DNA of 60,680 nucleotides from Firmicutes bacterium AF25-13AC (GTDB lineage: Bacteria > Bacillota > Clostridia > Lachnospirales > Lachnospiraceae): positions 1-60,680 of the forward strand of contig QUFP01000026.1 of the NCBI GenBank assembly GCA_003478935.1. Reading direction: 5' to 3'. The position numbers and the translations under genes are program-made. Of the stretch, positions 59,621 to 60,680 are shown in pieces (the first letter of the stretch is position 1; every line of letters begins with the position of its first letter). The notes beneath the pieces were generated by a model. That model did not search any database, had not been told where the DNA came from, and saw only the letters and a program-made list of their open reading frames with translations.

Positions 59621-60680
59621 TCAATCTTCCTTGTACAGCAAAAATCTTCTAACCATACCATAGACTGGAGGTGCACTGATCGTAAGTCCTGCTGTGAGTG
59701 TATCTCCTTCTTCAATTGAAAAATTGATTTTGCTTTCTTGCCACTCCTTTGTAGGATGAATCACAGCCTGAAACAGCTCACTGCTTTGAGTGTTAGTGTC
59801 CTTTGTTTTTTCTGCAAACAAATGAACCTCTACACCAGTAGTATCAGTTCCAGAATACTGCGCCTTCAATACATATCGTCCTGATGCCAGATTTTTCTTT
59901 TTCTGGCTGATATGAAATGTAAAGTTTTTTACACCCTCTACACGCACTGCATTGACAGGCGGCGCTGGAAATGGATCTTCAAATTCTGGATACAGCTGTA
60001 CATTTACTCCATCCTCACTGCTGCTTGTCTCCCACTGCGTCAGGCCATCATCCCAATTTGCATCTGCAAAAAGATTCTTCTCGCTCATCAGTTTCTCTAC
60101 AACCTCAATCTCCTGAACTACAGGTTTTGTCCACTCATCATCCAATTCATCAAACCCATCGAATCCATCAATTATGCCCTTTACAAAAATCGTGCCGATT
60201 TCATCAGCCTTAACTGCCCCTGCATTTTCCCATTTGACCTTGTGACTTTGAATGTTTCCATCGCGGTAAAGCACTTTTACTTCTTCCGGAAGCTGTACAT
60301 TTTGGTGTACCTGTACTGTAAGCAGCTGCGGTTTGTAAATCTTTGCTGGAAGTTCTGGCTTTGCATCACCTCTTACAAATTCAAAGGAATGAATTGCCTC
60401 CATTGCCTGTCCGCGCTCATCAAGTATTCCCATATTTTCTGCCCATCCGCCTTCATCGCCGCGCGGAATGCACAGTGGTTCCCAATAGTAAATTCCTCTT
60501 CCCATTTTATCAGGAAGAGATGCCATGATTGTATTGTCCATATCAAGCACCATACGCTGTCCCAATGGCGATGCCGCAAAGCCTGCAATCTTTTCCTGAG
60601 CTTCATCAATAAAGCCATTTTTGCTCTTTCGCCATGCATGTGCAGTCTCAGCAAGAATAATCAGCAAGAATAATCGCTTT
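59621..60680 (-). CDS. Endo-beta-1,4-galactanase (GH53), C-terminal part, runs off window
   Basis: Only the end of the gene is present. IILAETAHAWRK resembles the GH53 nucleophile segment (ETA), and GRGIYYWEPLCIP is the conserved WEP motif near the end of the GH53 barrel. Following this are an Ig-like domain (about 100-190; VKWENAGAVKADEIGTIFVK) and a beta-sandwich (about 200-345; carbohydrate-binding-like). GH53 endo-galactanases cut the type I galactan side chains of pectin. The N-terminus lies beyond 60680; a 13-bp duplication at 60650-60675 breaks the frame right at the edge. Confidence 0.8.
   Translation of the reverse strand, partial: KRLFLLIILAETAHAWRKSKNGFIDEAQEKIAGFAASPLGQRMVLDMDNTIMASLPDKMGRGIYYWEPLCIPRGDEGGWAENMGILDERGQAMEAIHSFEFVRGDAKPELPAKIYKPQLLTVQVHQNVQLPEEVKVLYRDGNIQSHKVKWENAGAVKADEIGTIFVKGIIDGFDGFDELDDEWTKPVVQEIEVVEKLMSEKNLFADANWDDGLTQWETSSSEDGVNVQLYPEFEDPFPAPPVNAVRVEGVKNFTFHISQKKKNLASGRYVLKAQYSGTDTTGVEVHLFAEKTKDTNTQSSELFQAVIHPTKEWQESKINFSIEEGDTLTAGLTISAPPVYGMVRRFLLYKED
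60650..60675. repeat. 13-bp tandem duplication at window edge
   Basis: AGCAAGAATAATC occurs twice in direct tandem (60650-60662, 60663-60675). With one copy the GH53 frame reads KAIILAETAHAW; with two it is shifted. Likely an assembly artefact at a contig end, or a recent slippage event. Confidence 0.7.

Overview
The window looks like a chromosomal segment of a gut-type Clostridia, most likely Lachnospiraceae. The DNA is AT-rich, with strong GGAGG ribosome binding sites, occasional TTG/GTG starts, many oligosaccharide ABC transporters, AraC/LacI/GntR regulators and GH2/GH35/GH53/GH88-type enzymes. The family-level placement is inference from gene content. Almost everything is on the minus strand.

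Layout. (1) 0.1-6.3 kb: an AraC regulator (+) converges on a three-gene oligosaccharide ABC importer (permease, permease, binding protein) preceded by an operator-rich promoter and a LacI regulator. (2) 6.3-9.1 kb: a binding-protein lipoprotein translationally coupled to a membrane Cache-GGDEF protein, then tRNA-Lys(CUU). (3) 9.3-17.2 kb: a Ugp-type importer (ATPase, two permeases, binding protein) followed by an MBL-fold hydrolase, SurE and a frameshifted 5'-nucleotidase. (4) 17.4-21.3 kb: a COG0523 GTPase, an SdpR/SdpI-like pair and aspS. (5) 21.3-29.9 kb: the most unusual region, a tight operon of four paralogous exported proteins with SipW-type signals (AWF/AWY motif and a shared C-terminal LEGxDxxC motif), two divergent SipW-type signal peptidases, a small membrane protein, a McrB-like AAA+ ATPase and a DUF2357-like protein carrying a long coiled coil where a nuclease would be expected. 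A possible structured RNA sits beside its promoter. (6) 30.3-34.3 kb: a uronic-acid polysaccharide module (GH88, heparinase II/III family lyase, AraC). (7) 34.5-39.0 kb: hisC, VanZ, rfbA and a secreted transglutaminase-like protein with seven 22-residue repeats. (8) 39.2-42.3 kb: an ABC exporter (+). (9) 42.3-46.3 kb: iorA, iorB and an acyl-CoA ligase, for aryl-pyruvate fermentation. (10) 46.4-60.7 kb: AraR-like regulator, beta-glucuronidase, ABC importer, AraC, GH2, GH35 and the end of a GH53 endo-galactanase. This last block is a pectic galactan/oligosaccharide locus that runs off the window.

Two dispersed repeat families occur. One is a 174-bp element present twice in inverted orientation (about 92% identical by my hand alignment). 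The other is a 143-bp element with perfect 13-bp terminal inverted repeats, plus degenerate relatives.

At least nine genes or gene starts are disrupted, and each is restored by inserting exactly one base. The one-sided error pattern points to sequencing or assembly deletions rather than real pseudogenes. A 13-bp tandem duplication at the extreme right end also looks like a contig-end artefact. The fragments are listed separately below and cross-referenced.
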